Shown here: piece by piece, positions 6,879 through 15,518 of the stretch | How the letters are laid out: the number at the start of each line of letters is the position of its first letter | Numbering within the stretch: the first letter of the stretch is position 1 | Source of the DNA: Rhizobium sp. Root1220 | GTDB taxonomy: Bacteria; Pseudomonadota; Alphaproteobacteria; Rhizobiales; Rhizobiaceae | Direction: 5' to 3' | Assembly (NCBI RefSeq): GCF_001426265.1 | Contig: NZ_LMDG01000004.1 | Location: 1-37,356, forward strand | Length of the DNA stretch: 37,356 bases | The notes under the pieces: generated by a model | The model's database searches: none | Told to the model about the DNA's origin: nothing | What the model saw: only the letters and a program-made list of their open reading frames with translations | Position numbers and translations under genes: made by a program

Positions 6879-9590
6879 ATGTCAAGCAAGGCCGCACATA
6901 TCGATCAGTTTTTGCTCATACATTCAGCGCGCGCCGATAACTGGCGAGAGGTCACGACGCTTGCCGATGCCTGGGCAAACGGCCGTGGCGACAGGGCGGC
7001 GATGGAGGCTGCGCTGGCTGGGCTGGAGGCCGTCGAAGAATATCATGCTTATCCGGGGACACAGTTGCTCTCTGCGCTGCGAGAGCGTATTGCCAGCAAT
7101 GATGCAGGCGGAGCCGCAAAACTGGCGCGACGCATCTCCAACAGTCTCCTGACGCGCGCCTATCGCGGGCGCCCGGCCGAATGGGATGTTCACGATGAAA
7201 TGTCGCCGACGGAGGTGGCCGACGTCATGCCGCCCGCTGGAGGTGAAACGGGCGGTCGCCGCCCCTATTTCGAAGCTCTTTTTGTCAACAGCCAGCCAGC
7301 CGCGCGATGGCCTGCGTTTGCCAGGGAGATCCGCCGGTTGCGTCGCCCGGAAGATCCTTTCATCTACGAGCCGATCATTGTCGGCTCCTTCGAGGATGCC
7401 GCCTGTGCGGTTCTTCTTAACCCAGATATCATCTCGGTCGTCCTCGCCGAAGGCTTCCCCTACCGCTCCCGCCACGACGCGCCGGTTTTGCGCTCGGTGC
7501 TCGATCCGCTGGGCGAGACCGAGAGCGCCAATATGTCAGCGTTGCGGCTGGCGCGCACCTTGCGGCGGGTTCGTCCGGAGCTCGACGTCTACCTGCTCTC
7601 CGACCGTCAGGTGGAGAAAATTGCCGGCGATCCAAAGGCGGATGCCATACGGCGCGTCTTCTACGCGGTCGAGGAACCGCTTGAAATGCATCTTGCCATA
7701 CTTGAAGGCGTGCAGGCGCGCTACGAAACGCCCTTCTTTGACAATCTTAAGAAATACGCCCGACGGCCGATCGGGACGTTTCACGCTCTGCCGATCGCGC
7801 GCGGCAAGTCGGTCTTCAAGTCCGACTGGATCCGCGATATGGGCGAGTTCTACGGCCTCAATCTCTTCCTGGCGGAGAGCAGCGCAACTACGGGTGGCCT
7901 CGACAGTCTTCTCGAGCCGACCGGCAACATCAAACGCTCACAGGATATGGCTGCACGTGCGTTTGGCGCCGATCATGTTTTCTTCGTTACCAACGGCACT
8001 TCGACCTCCAACAAGATGGCCGTGCAGGCATTGTTGGCACCTGGCGATATTGCGGTTGTCGATCGCAACTGCCACAAATCGCATCACTACGGCATGGTCC
8101 TCACCGGCGCGCAGCCCTACTATGTCGAAGCCTTTCCGATGACGGCCTACTCGATGTATGGGGCCGTGCCTCTCGCGACCATAAAGAGCGCGCTGCTTGC
8201 GTTGAGAGCCGAGGGCCGTCTCGATCGTCTGAAGCTTCTTGACCTGACTAACTGCACCTTCGACGGACACATGTACAATGTCAGGCGGGTGATGGAGGAA
8301 TGCCTCGCGATCAAGCCGGATCTGATTTTCCTGTGGGACGAGGCCTGGTCCGGATTTGCCCGTTTCTCGCCTTTCCTGCGTCCGCGTACGGCTATGGGTG
8401 CTGCTGCGGACATCGAGGAATGGCTGCGGGATCCAGCATCCGTCAAGGCCTACGAGAGGCAGGAGACGGACCTTGGCGAAAACCCTTCGGATGAAGCGCT
8501 GCTTGCCGCCCGGCTGATCCCCGACCCGCGTCTGGTGCGCCTGCGCGTATACCAGACCAACTCCACCCACAAGTCGATGTCGGCCATTCGGCAGGGTTCG
8601 ATGTTGCTGGTCAAGGACGTGGACTTCCATACGGTGGAGGCCCAGTTCCACGAAGCGGTGTTCACCCATGCCTCGACCAGCCCGAACCAGCAGTTGATCG
8701 CAAGCCTCGACGTCGCGCGCCGGCAGATGGAGCTCGAAGGCTATGGACTGGTGATGAACGCAATTGAGATCGCGCTCAAAATCCGGCGAGCAATAAACGA
8801 GCACCCCCTGATCTCGAAGTATTTCCGCGCTCTGGGGGCAGCAGAGATGATCCCCGACACATATCGTCAGTCTGGCTTCACGGACTACCTCGCGCCAGGT
8901 TCGACCTGGGCGACAGCGGTCAAGGCGATGCAGGAAGACGAGTTCTACCTCGATCCAACACGCATAACGGTGGTCTGCGGCACGGCCGGTTTCGACGGAA
9001 CGCAATTCAAGGGACTGCTGGCAAACGAGTATGGCATCCAGCTCAACAAGACCTCGCGCAACAGCGTATTGCTCCAGTCAAATATCAATAATACACGGAG
9101 CGATGTTGCTCACCTCGTCCGCGTTCTGGTCGAGATTTGCCACGGCATCGAAAAGCGCTTGTCCGATGGAGGGGAAGGAGAGCGTGCCACGTTTGAAGCG
9201 CGGGTAAAGTCGCTGATGACCGACGTGCCGGATCTTCCGAACTTCAGCCATTTTCACGAGATATTCCGTGGCGATGCGGGCCGAACGACGCCGGAAGGCG
9301 ACATCCGCACCGCATTCTTCAACGCTTATGATGCGTCCGTGTGTGAATACGTACCGCTAATCGGGGCCGAGTGCGATCGGCGGCTGCGGGAGGGGCCGGA
9401 AATGGTTTCGGCTAACTTCGTCATTCCCTATCCACCGGGGTTTCCCATCATGGTACCCGGGCAGGTTCTGACCCAGGAGACGATCGATTTCATGCGCAAG
9501 CTGGATGTGAAGGAGATCCATGGCTACGAGAGGGCCAGAGGGCTAAAACTTGTCAAACCGGACGCGGTTGCCGCTAAGGCGAAATGCTGA
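6879..9590 (+). CDS. Large Orn/Lys/Arg decarboxylase (PLP-dependent)
   Basis: A fold-type I PLP decarboxylase of the ornithine/lysine/arginine group, which removes CO2 from a basic amino acid and consumes a proton. The start at 6879 (MSSKAAHIDQF) is preferred over the in-frame GTG at 6801 because GGGAG stands six bases upstream; this gives 903 residues. Order: a helical N-terminal region (1-100), a wing-like domain (about 115-300), the catalytic domain and a C-terminal domain. The cofactor lysine is K565 in NSTHKSMSAIRQGSM. Other active-site features are FVTNGTSTSNKM, DRNCHKSHH and FLWDEAWSGF. Usual family lengths are about 700-760 residues, so this one is long, mainly at the N terminus. It sits between two AspT-type antiporters rather than next to an APC-type partner such as CadB, PotE or AdiC. 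The exact amino acid cannot be read from sequence alone. Confidence 0.9.
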   Translation: MSSKAAHIDQFLLIHSARADNWREVTTLADAWANGRGDRAAMEAALAGLEAVEEYHAYPGTQLLSALRERIASNDAGGAAKLARRISNSLLTRAYRGRPAEWDVHDEMSPTEVADVMPPAGGETGGRRPYFEALFVNSQPAARWPAFAREIRRLRRPEDPFIYEPIIVGSFEDAACAVLLNPDIISVVLAEGFPYRSRHDAPVLRSVLDPLGETESANMSALRLARTLRRVRPELDVYLLSDRQVEKIAGDPKADAIRRVFYAVEEPLEMHLAILEGVQARYETPFFDNLKKYARRPIGTFHALPIARGKSVFKSDWIRDMGEFYGLNLFLAESSATTGGLDSLLEPTGNIKRSQDMAARAFGADHVFFVTNGTSTSNKMAVQALLAPGDIAVVDRNCHKSHHYGMVLTGAQPYYVEAFPMTAYSMYGAVPLATIKSALLALRAEGRLDRLKLLDLTNCTFDGHMYNVRRVMEECLAIKPDLIFLWDEAWSGFARFSPFLRPRTAMGAAADIEEWLRDPASVKAYERQETDLGENPSDEALLAARLIPDPRLVRLRVYQTNSTHKSMSAIRQGSMLLVKDVDFHTVEAQFHEAVFTHASTSPNQQLIASLDVARRQMELEGYGLVMNAIEIALKIRRAINEHPLISKYFRALGAAEMIPDTYRQSGFTDYLAPGSTWATAVKAMQEDEFYLDPTRITVVCGTAGFDGTQFKGLLANEYGIQLNKTSRNSVLLQSNINNTRSDVAHLVRVLVEICHGIEKRLSDGGEGERATFEARVKSLMTDVPDLPNFSHFHEIFRGDAGRTTPEGDIRTAFFNAYDASVCEYVPLIGAECDRRLREGPEMVSANFVIPYPPGFPIMVPGQVLTQETIDFMRKLDVKEIHGYERARGLKLVKPDAVAAKAKC

Positions 9591-9800
9591 GGGTCTTGGC
9601 AGAGGCGGCAACCTGCGTCTTGTCCTCTGGGGACCGAGCTTGGAGGCGCGGCCGGGCCTGTCGACGAAGCACGGCCTGCCCGCAGGCGACAGAATGGAAT
9701 TCAACAAATATTCGATCGGGCACCCAGCCCGTTATAAAGATTTGGCTGTTGCTGAGCATGGATGCTGCAGCGCCGGCACGACGAAAGGAGCTGGTTAGTT

Positions 9801-11489
9801 ATGGTGTGGGTTGGCCAATTCCTGGTGAAATATCCCGAGTTGACCGTATTTCTCGCGATTAGCATCGGATACCTGATCGGGACTATCAAAATCGCAGGAT
9901 TTAGCCTGGGACCCGTCACCGGCTCACTGTTTGCCGGTATCCTGATAGGCCAGTTCGCGGAGGTCCCGATTTCCGCCATGGCGAAGTCGTTTCTCTTCCT
10001 TCTGTTTCTTTTCGGCATTGGCTACTCGGTCGGTCCACAGTTCCTGCAAGCCCTGAAACGAGATGGGGTAAAGCCCGTATTGCTTGCCATAGTGGTCTGT
10101 GTGACGGGGCTGCTCACAGCCATCGTCGTTGTCAGGATCCTCGGTCTTGATCCAGGCTTTGCCGCGGGCTTGGTTTCGGGCGCGCTCACCGAAAGTCCCG
10201 CGATGGGCACGGCAACGGAGGCGATCAACGCGCTGCCTCTGCCGGATGCAGACCGGGCCCGGTATGTCGCTCATATCGCTGTGGCTGATGCTGTCTGCTA
10301 TGTATTTGGTGCCGTTGGCGTAATCTTGTTCTGCAGTGTGGTCGGCCCCAAACTTCTCGGCATCGATTTGGCCGCTGAAGCGCTTGCGCTGGAACGGGAA
10401 CTGGGCATTATCCGCACTGCGTCCGGCGTTGCGTCTGCCTGGCGCCGGTTCGAAGTGCGCGCGTATCGCATTGCCGACGGTGCACCCATCATCGGCTCCT
10501 CGATGATGTCCGCCGAGGCCACCTTGCCGGAGCACAGACTTTTCATCCAGCGCTTGCGACGAGGGAACTCAATCCTCGAGGCGGCGCCGGAGATCGTTAT
10601 CAAAGCCGGGGATGTCATTGCGGTGTCGGGTGCTCGGGAAACATTGGTGCAGGTGCTGGGAACCCGCGCAAACGAGGTCGAGGACAGCGAACTTCTCGAC
10701 ATCCCGGTATCGATCGCCGACGTGCTTTTGACATCCTCCGGTCTTCAAGGCCGGAGCATCGAGAGCGTTGCCAAGGAAGGCTGGGCGCGGAGCCTCTATC
10801 TACGCGGCATCACGCGTGGAGGACAGGACATCCCCCTCGCATCGGGCGCCACGGTCGAACGAGGTGACATCTTGCGCGTGGTTGGACCGGAAACCGTTGT
10901 ATCACGTGCTGCCAAGCAGATCGGCGTGATCGTCGCCCCGACGACGACCACTGACTTCTTCGTGCTCGGGCTCGCAATATTCCTTGGCGGACTTCTAGGA
11001 GTCATCGTTACTTTTCCTATCGGCGATTTGCGGATTTCCTTAAGCGCAAGCGTGGGTACGCTATTGGCAGGGCTTCTGGTCGGGCACCTTCGCACGCGGT
11101 TTCCTCTTTTCGGCCGGATACCAGATGAGGCGGTGTCCCTGATGACCGCGCTCGGTTTGGCAGCCTTCGTTGCCATGACCGGTCTGCATGCGGGTCCTGT
11201 CTTCATCTCTGCTATCGCTGAAGCCGGGATCGGTCTGTTGTTCGGGGGCATGGTCGTGACCCTCGCGCCGCTGATTGTTGGACTGTATTTCGGGCGCTAT
11301 GTGCTTCGCATGAATCCAATTTTGCTGCTTGGCGGGCTGGCCGGCGCGCAGACGATGACGGCCGGTATGGCCGCCGTTCAAGACCGATCAGGCAGTACTG
11401 TTGCTGTTCTTGGCTACACGCCTGCGGTTCCAGTCGGGCACATTCTGCTCACGACCTGGGGAACCGTGATCGTCGGCGTGGTGGCGTGA
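9801..11489 (+). CDS. aspT: AspT-family antiporter, second copy
   Basis: A paralogue of the first antiporter with the same plan: membrane half, two RCK_C-like modules (about residues 205-370), membrane half. Shared motifs are GYSVGPQF, GALTESPAMGTATEAIN and AGAQTMTAGMAA. The start at 9801 (MVWVGQFLVKYPEL) is chosen because AAAGGAG lies ten bases upstream and the N terminus then lines up with that of the first copy; it gives 562 residues. It follows the decarboxylase by 210 bp on the same strand. The two copies differ in the conserved membrane motifs (SQTISAS versus LTESPAM), so they probably carry different substrates. One may pair with asdA and the other with the large decarboxylase; which is which is unknown. 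Confidence 0.86.
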   Translation: MVWVGQFLVKYPELTVFLAISIGYLIGTIKIAGFSLGPVTGSLFAGILIGQFAEVPISAMAKSFLFLLFLFGIGYSVGPQFLQALKRDGVKPVLLAIVVCVTGLLTAIVVVRILGLDPGFAAGLVSGALTESPAMGTATEAINALPLPDADRARYVAHIAVADAVCYVFGAVGVILFCSVVGPKLLGIDLAAEALALERELGIIRTASGVASAWRRFEVRAYRIADGAPIIGSSMMSAEATLPEHRLFIQRLRRGNSILEAAPEIVIKAGDVIAVSGARETLVQVLGTRANEVEDSELLDIPVSIADVLLTSSGLQGRSIESVAKEGWARSLYLRGITRGGQDIPLASGATVERGDILRVVGPETVVSRAAKQIGVIVAPTTTTDFFVLGLAIFLGGLLGVIVTFPIGDLRISLSASVGTLLAGLLVGHLRTRFPLFGRIPDEAVSLMTALGLAAFVAMTGLHAGPVFISAIAEAGIGLLFGGMVVTLAPLIVGLYFGRYVLRMNPILLLGGLAGAQTMTAGMAAVQDRSGSTVAVLGYTPAVPVGHILLTTWGTVIVGVVA

Positions 11490-11651
11490 TACCATGGATA
11501 AGATTGCATACATTTGTGTTGGTCACGAAGCCCTCGGGGACTAAAATCATGAACGCATAGAGAGGGCATCTGTCTTCAATTGGGTCTGGCGATAGCGCGG
11601 GTGCCGCGATCTTCGAGTCCGAAATACTCGTTGATACGGAAAGAGGAAATC

Positions 11652-13436
11652 ATGCGTCCAAGCACTGATCAACACATCAACTCGGCACCGGGGACGCTTC
11701 GACCGGATCTCATTGCGGGGCTGACGGCGGCGGCGGTTGTCTTGCCGAAGGCCATGGCTTACGCGACCGTTGCTGGTCTGCCGGTGAGCGTCGGGTTCTA
11801 CACGGCCTTTGTCCCTATGATCGTCTATGCATTATTGGGGACATCGCGTGTACTCAGCGTCAGCTCGACCACGACCCTCGCGATCCTGACGGCGGCAGAA
11901 CTGGCACTTGTCGTGCCGGACGGCGATCCCGGTAGGCTCATCACCGCGACGGCCACGCTCACGGCGCTGACGGGCCTGTTGCTGATCATCGCGGCAGCCC
12001 TGCGGTTGGGGTTTGTTGCAAATTTCATCTCGTCGCCCGTGTTGACGGGCTTCAAGGCTGGCATCGGACTGGTGATCGTCCTGGATCAAATACCGAAGCT
12101 GTTCGGCCTTCACATTGCCAAGGAAGGGTTCTTCAGGGACGTACTGAACCTTCTGCAGCATTTTCCCGAGACCTCGGTAGCCACGGCCTTGGTCGGGGCA
12201 GTCGCTCTTGCGCTGCTGCTCATCATGGAGCGGCTGTGGCCACACTCGCCTGCGCCGCTTGCCGTGGTCGGAGCGGCTATTGCCGTCTCCTGGCTGTTCG
12301 GCTTGAGCACGCATGGCGTGGCGATCGTCGGGTACATCCCCCAGGCGCTGCCCTCACTGACGCTGCCAAGCGTCGACCTGGTTACACAACTGCTTCCGGG
12401 GGCGATCGGCATTGCCCTTATGAGCTTCACCGAGACAATTGCCGCGGGCCGCGCCTTTGCCGCCCCGTCCGAACCACCGATCCGGGCAAACCGTGAGCTG
12501 GTGGCCAGCGGCGTCGCGAACCTGTCCGGTGCCTTTTTCGGGGCGATGCCCGCGGGCGGCGGTACATCGCAGACCGCGGTGGTCCGTGCCGTCGGGGGCC
12601 GAACACAAAAGGCATCGCTGGTCACGGCGGCGGTCTCCGTCGCGACGATGCTGGTTCTTGCGCCGCTGCTTGGTCTTCTGCCTCAAGCAGCGCTTGCGGC
12701 AATTGTGATCGTCTACTCCGTCGGTTTGATCAAACCCGCAGAGTTCGCATCGATCCGCAAGGTTCGCAGGATGGAATTTGCGGCAATTGTGATCGTCTAC
12801 TCCGTCGGTTTGATCAAACCCGCAGAGTTCGCATCGATCCGCAAGGTTCGCAGGATGGAATTCCGGTGGGCGCTCGCTGCCTTCCTGGGCGTCCTTGTCT
12901 TCGGCACACTTCAGGGTATTGTCGTCGCCATTGTGCTGTCCCTGGTCGGTTTGTCCAGCCAGGCAGCGAACCCGCGTATCTACGTGGTCGGCCGAAAGCG
13001 CGGCGAGGATATCCTGCGCCCACTCTCGGCGGAGCATCCGGATGACGAAACCTTCGATGGGCTGTTGATCGTGCGGCCGGAAGGCCGGCTTTTCTTCGTC
13101 AACGTACAGCAGGTCGCCGACCGCGTCCGCGAATTGGTCGTTGGGGCAAGACCCGGCGTTCTCTTGCTGGATCTGAGCAGGGTCTTCGACATCGAGTACT
13201 CTGCGCTGCAGATGCTGATGGAAAGCGAGAAGGGCCTTGCAGAGCAGGGTGTGACGCTCTGGCTCGCCGGTCTCAACCCCGATGTCCTCGACTATGTCCG
13301 GGCATCGGGTTTTGCCGAGCGGCTCGGGGAGGGCCGGATGTTTGCCAATGCTCGCGCGGGGATTGACCACTTCCAAAGCAGCGCCGGATCGACCTCGTCG
13401 AGCAAGCCACCCGGGCTCCGCCCTGAGGGGATCTGA
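11652..13436 (+). CDS. SulP-family anion transporter with STAS domain
   Basis: 594 residues from the ATG at 11652, which is preceded by GAGGAA. The membrane domain begins with the family pattern LRPDLIAGLTAAAVVLPKAMAYA and contains the GTSRVLSVSSTT segment. The cytoplasmic STAS domain covers about residues 455-575 (FFVNVQQVADRVRELV, LLLDLSRVFDIEYSALQML). SulP proteins carry sulfate, bicarbonate or C4-dicarboxylates; E. coli DauA imports succinate and aspartate at acid pH. Here import of aspartate or disposal of bicarbonate from decarboxylation would fit, but this is inference. An 84-bp perfect tandem duplication (12694-12862) repeats 28 residues covering a late membrane segment and the following loop, so topology may be altered. 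It is the last gene of the + strand series. Confidence 0.85.
   Translation: MRPSTDQHINSAPGTLRPDLIAGLTAAAVVLPKAMAYATVAGLPVSVGFYTAFVPMIVYALLGTSRVLSVSSTTTLAILTAAELALVVPDGDPGRLITATATLTALTGLLLIIAAALRLGFVANFISSPVLTGFKAGIGLVIVLDQIPKLFGLHIAKEGFFRDVLNLLQHFPETSVATALVGAVALALLLIMERLWPHSPAPLAVVGAAIAVSWLFGLSTHGVAIVGYIPQALPSLTLPSVDLVTQLLPGAIGIALMSFTETIAAGRAFAAPSEPPIRANRELVASGVANLSGAFFGAMPAGGGTSQTAVVRAVGGRTQKASLVTAAVSVATMLVLAPLLGLLPQAALAAIVIVYSVGLIKPAEFASIRKVRRMEFAAIVIVYSVGLIKPAEFASIRKVRRMEFRWALAAFLGVLVFGTLQGIVVAIVLSLVGLSSQAANPRIYVVGRKRGEDILRPLSAEHPDDETFDGLLIVRPEGRLFFVNVQQVADRVRELVVGARPGVLLLDLSRVFDIEYSALQMLMESEKGLAEQGVTLWLAGLNPDVLDYVRASGFAERLGEGRMFANARAGIDHFQSSAGSTSSSKPPGLRPEGI
12694..12862 (+). repeat. 84-bp in-frame tandem duplication inside the SulP gene
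   Basis: The segment starting TTGCGGCAATTG at 12694 recurs exactly 84 bp later at 12778, and identity runs to 12862. In protein it doubles a 28-residue unit (AAIVIVYSVGLIKPAEF and the following basic loop SIRKVRRMEF). The absence of any base difference between copies implies a very recent event or an assembly artefact. Confidence 0.95.
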
Positions 13437-13449
13437 GGCAGCGACAACA

Positions 13450-13475
13450 CTGCGACCGATGGGGTCGCAGCTTTC
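13450..13475. terminator. Strong terminator between convergent SulP and asdA genes
   Basis: CTGCGACC (13450-13457) and GGTCGCAG (13463-13470) form a perfect 8-bp stem with a 5-base loop, followed by CTTTCTT on the + strand. It lies just after the SulP stop (13436) and before the asdA stop (13491), so it ends the + strand series. On the - strand the tail is poor in T, so its action on asdA transcripts is less certain. Confidence 0.75.
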
Positions 13476-13490
13476 TTGTCGGTATCGGAG

Positions 13491-15095
13491 CTACTTCACG
13501 GTAGATGCGTTGAACCTATCAACGTAGCCGCGACCAACAGCACGAACGGCGCGCCCGATGTCGTCGTAGACGTCGTCGCCCAGGTTGGCGAAGGAGACGC
13601 GTACGCTCCAGTTGGGGGCATCGAACCCGCCGCCGTTGAGCAGCACGATCGAGTGGTCCTCGGCCAGCCTGTAGACGAGATCAAGTGGGTGAACGTGCTC
13701 CTTGAGCCAGGCGACCATTTCCTCGCCGACATATCTGCGAAGCCAGAACTCGAAATCGATCGTCCCGTAGTAGGCAGCAAAGTTCGCGTTGGGCTGCAGA
13801 TCGAGCGGAAGTCCCTCGAGCAAGGTGTTTACGCGCGTATTGCAAATCGCCATGCAAGCCTGCTGATACACCTTGTCGGTGTCCATCAACTCGCTCATGG
13901 AAAACATGGTCATCATCACCTGCTGGGGCAAAGACAGCCCAGCGGTGTGGTTCAGTGCCACATCCCGGCTATCGGCAACAAGCCGGTCTATCATCTTCAG
14001 CTTGCGTGGTTCGAGCGAGATCGAGATATATCGCTTGTCGAGCGCTTCCAGTTCCTTAGCTGGAAGCTCCTTGATACGGTCATCGAGAATATTCTTCTCG
14101 TTGATGGCGATCACACCGAGCCGCCAGCCAGTGCACCCGAAATACTTCGAGTAGGAATAGACGCCGATGGTGTTGTAAGGCAGCTCCGCCAGCAGCGAGC
14201 GAAAGTTCGGAACGAACGTGCCGTACACGTCGTCTGTCAGTAGAATAAGATCCCGCCGCTTGGTTTTGACCAGGCTGACGAGTTTCTTTAGCGTCGATGT
14301 GTCGATCGCCATCGAGGTCGGGTTGCCGGGATTGACGATGAAGAATGCCTTGATCTTCGGATCCTCGAGCTTCTTGAGCTCTTCGTCGGAATATTGAAAG
14401 CGATGCTCCTGCGTCGCACGAATGTGGACAGCATTGAAGGCATAGTCCTCGAGCTCGGCAATCTCGATATAGGGCGTGAAGATCGGCGTTCCCATGGCGA
14501 TCGTGTCGCCTTTTTTGAGGATCCGATTGGCCATCAGCGATTTGAAGATATAGCACATCGCCGCAGTGCCGCCTTCGACAGCATAGAGGTCAAATTTGCC
14601 AGCGGATGAAGTTGCCCCCATCGCCCACATGAGATAGCGATGCGCGACCTGTTCGGCGTGCACCAGCATCCGATCGGGAACAGGGTAGTTGTCGCCGATG
14701 ATCGAATCCGTGAGCTCGAATACGAAGGCATCGGCGTCGAAGCCAAATGCCTTGATACCGTGATCGATCATGTTCGAAAGAAACGCTGCGCCCGGATTCT
14801 TCTCATGCTCGGCGAGCCATGCCTCGAACCTTGCGGCAATGCCGTTCATCTGTGGCATGCCGGCAAGACCCGCGACTGGATTGTCCATCGAGCGTCGGCA
14901 CTCGGACAATGCAAACTGACCAAACAGGAAAAATCCTTCGCGTGGCGTTGTGGCAATCCAGTTCGGATTCCCGCGTCCGGCGTTAAGCAGGGCATGGGTG
15001 GATTTTTGAGAGCTGCGCTTGGCAAGCTTCATGAGTCCGTCTTTTATTTCGAACGGGCTCATATGCTCGTATTCGCGATAATCAATCTCGGTCAT
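13491..15095 (-). CDS. asdA: Aspartate 4-decarboxylase (aspartate beta-decarboxylase)
   Basis: 534 residues from the ATG at 15095, preceded by an ideal AGGAGG-type site; an upstream in-frame ATG at 15125 has no such support. The enzyme is a PLP-dependent fold-type I protein that converts L-aspartate to L-alanine and CO2 (EC 4.1.1.12) and usually keeps aspartate transaminase activity. Visible features: the PLP lysine K317 in SYSKYFGCTGWRLG, NPGNPTS, LTDDVYGTF and the substrate arginine region NWSVRVSF. The length matches the family. With an AspT exchanger it forms the known aspartate-to-alanine proton-motive cycle. It converges on the SulP gene, and its start faces a 423-bp upstream region that contains operator-like array copy B. 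Confidence 0.93.
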   Translation of the reverse strand: MTEIDYREYEHMSPFEIKDGLMKLAKRSSQKSTHALLNAGRGNPNWIATTPREGFFLFGQFALSECRRSMDNPVAGLAGMPQMNGIAARFEAWLAEHEKNPGAAFLSNMIDHGIKAFGFDADAFVFELTDSIIGDNYPVPDRMLVHAEQVAHRYLMWAMGATSSAGKFDLYAVEGGTAAMCYIFKSLMANRILKKGDTIAMGTPIFTPYIEIAELEDYAFNAVHIRATQEHRFQYSDEELKKLEDPKIKAFFIVNPGNPTSMAIDTSTLKKLVSLVKTKRRDLILLTDDVYGTFVPNFRSLLAELPYNTIGVYSYSKYFGCTGWRLGVIAINEKNILDDRIKELPAKELEALDKRYISISLEPRKLKMIDRLVADSRDVALNHTAGLSLPQQVMMTMFSMSELMDTDKVYQQACMAICNTRVNTLLEGLPLDLQPNANFAAYYGTIDFEFWLRRYVGEEMVAWLKEHVHPLDLVYRLAEDHSIVLLNGGGFDAPNWSVRVSFANLGDDVYDDIGRAVRAVGRGYVDRFNASTVK

Positions 15096-15518
15096 CTTAA
15101 TCCTCCTGTGACTAAGTGCAAACACGGCCTTAGCCGCCTGAAAGCTCCCAATTCCCAGTCGACGAATCCGCAGCGCTCCGAAGAGGGCGTGCGCGCGCTA
15201 TTGCTCGAATTTGGCCCTGACGCCTGCTAGCACGGCGTAGCTGTCCTGAACGCTTGCGACTTCCCGGTCATACGAGTAGGAGCGCGTCGACGCAAAGTTC
15301 CGCTTGGACATAGTCGAGATCCTGGACCACATGCCCAAGATCCGCAACTGGATCATCTGCCACTACCCTCATCAGCTTACACCGGACTATAAGTCCAAAC
15401 GGACGGGCAAGGGCAGTAAAATACACGTCCCTCGCGGTATGATACGGTAAAATACCTTGCAATAGGCTGACGGCGAGCTGGCATCCTTGCCGCAAGCAAT
15501 CGGAGCCGTCGATGTGTG
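15096..15518. other. asdA upstream region
   Basis: 423 bases between the asdA start and the stop of the membrane regulator gene. It holds the second operator-like array (15409-15460). Between them, about 15289-15390 on the + strand can be read as RVDAKFRLDIVEILDHMPK and on in a protein-like way, without a start codon or a known family; it may be a gene relic or leader sequence. The overlapping - strand frame (15268-15495) is equally unconvincing. The asdA promoter should be here. Confidence 0.45.
15409..15460. promoter_or_regulatory. Three-site operator-like array (copy B)
   Basis: The words GTAAAATAC (15416-15424), GTATGATAC (15437-15445) and GTAAAATAC (15447-15455) have starts 21 and 10 bp apart, exactly as in copy A. 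The flanking bases GGGCAGTAA and CGGTATNATACGGTA are shared too. It lies about 320 bp upstream of asdA on the - strand and 64 bp beyond the stop of the membrane regulator gene. The arrangement suggests that asdA and the antiporter operon are controlled by one protein. Relative to asdA the block has the same orientation as copy A has to the hypothetical/CYTH genes, and the reverse of that toward the antiporter, so its direction of action is unsettled. Confidence 0.6.

Noticed and set aside
7938..9005. Long open frame antisense to the decarboxylase gene
   Set aside because: It mirrors the codon pattern of a GC-rich gene, has no family-like sequence and no ribosome binding site. The same holds for antisense frames at 5712-6536, 12354-13376 and 34317-35330.
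12694..12862. Direct repeats as a CRISPR array
   Set aside because: There are only two adjacent copies without spacers, within a coding frame; it is a tandem duplication. The same applies to 37151-37347.
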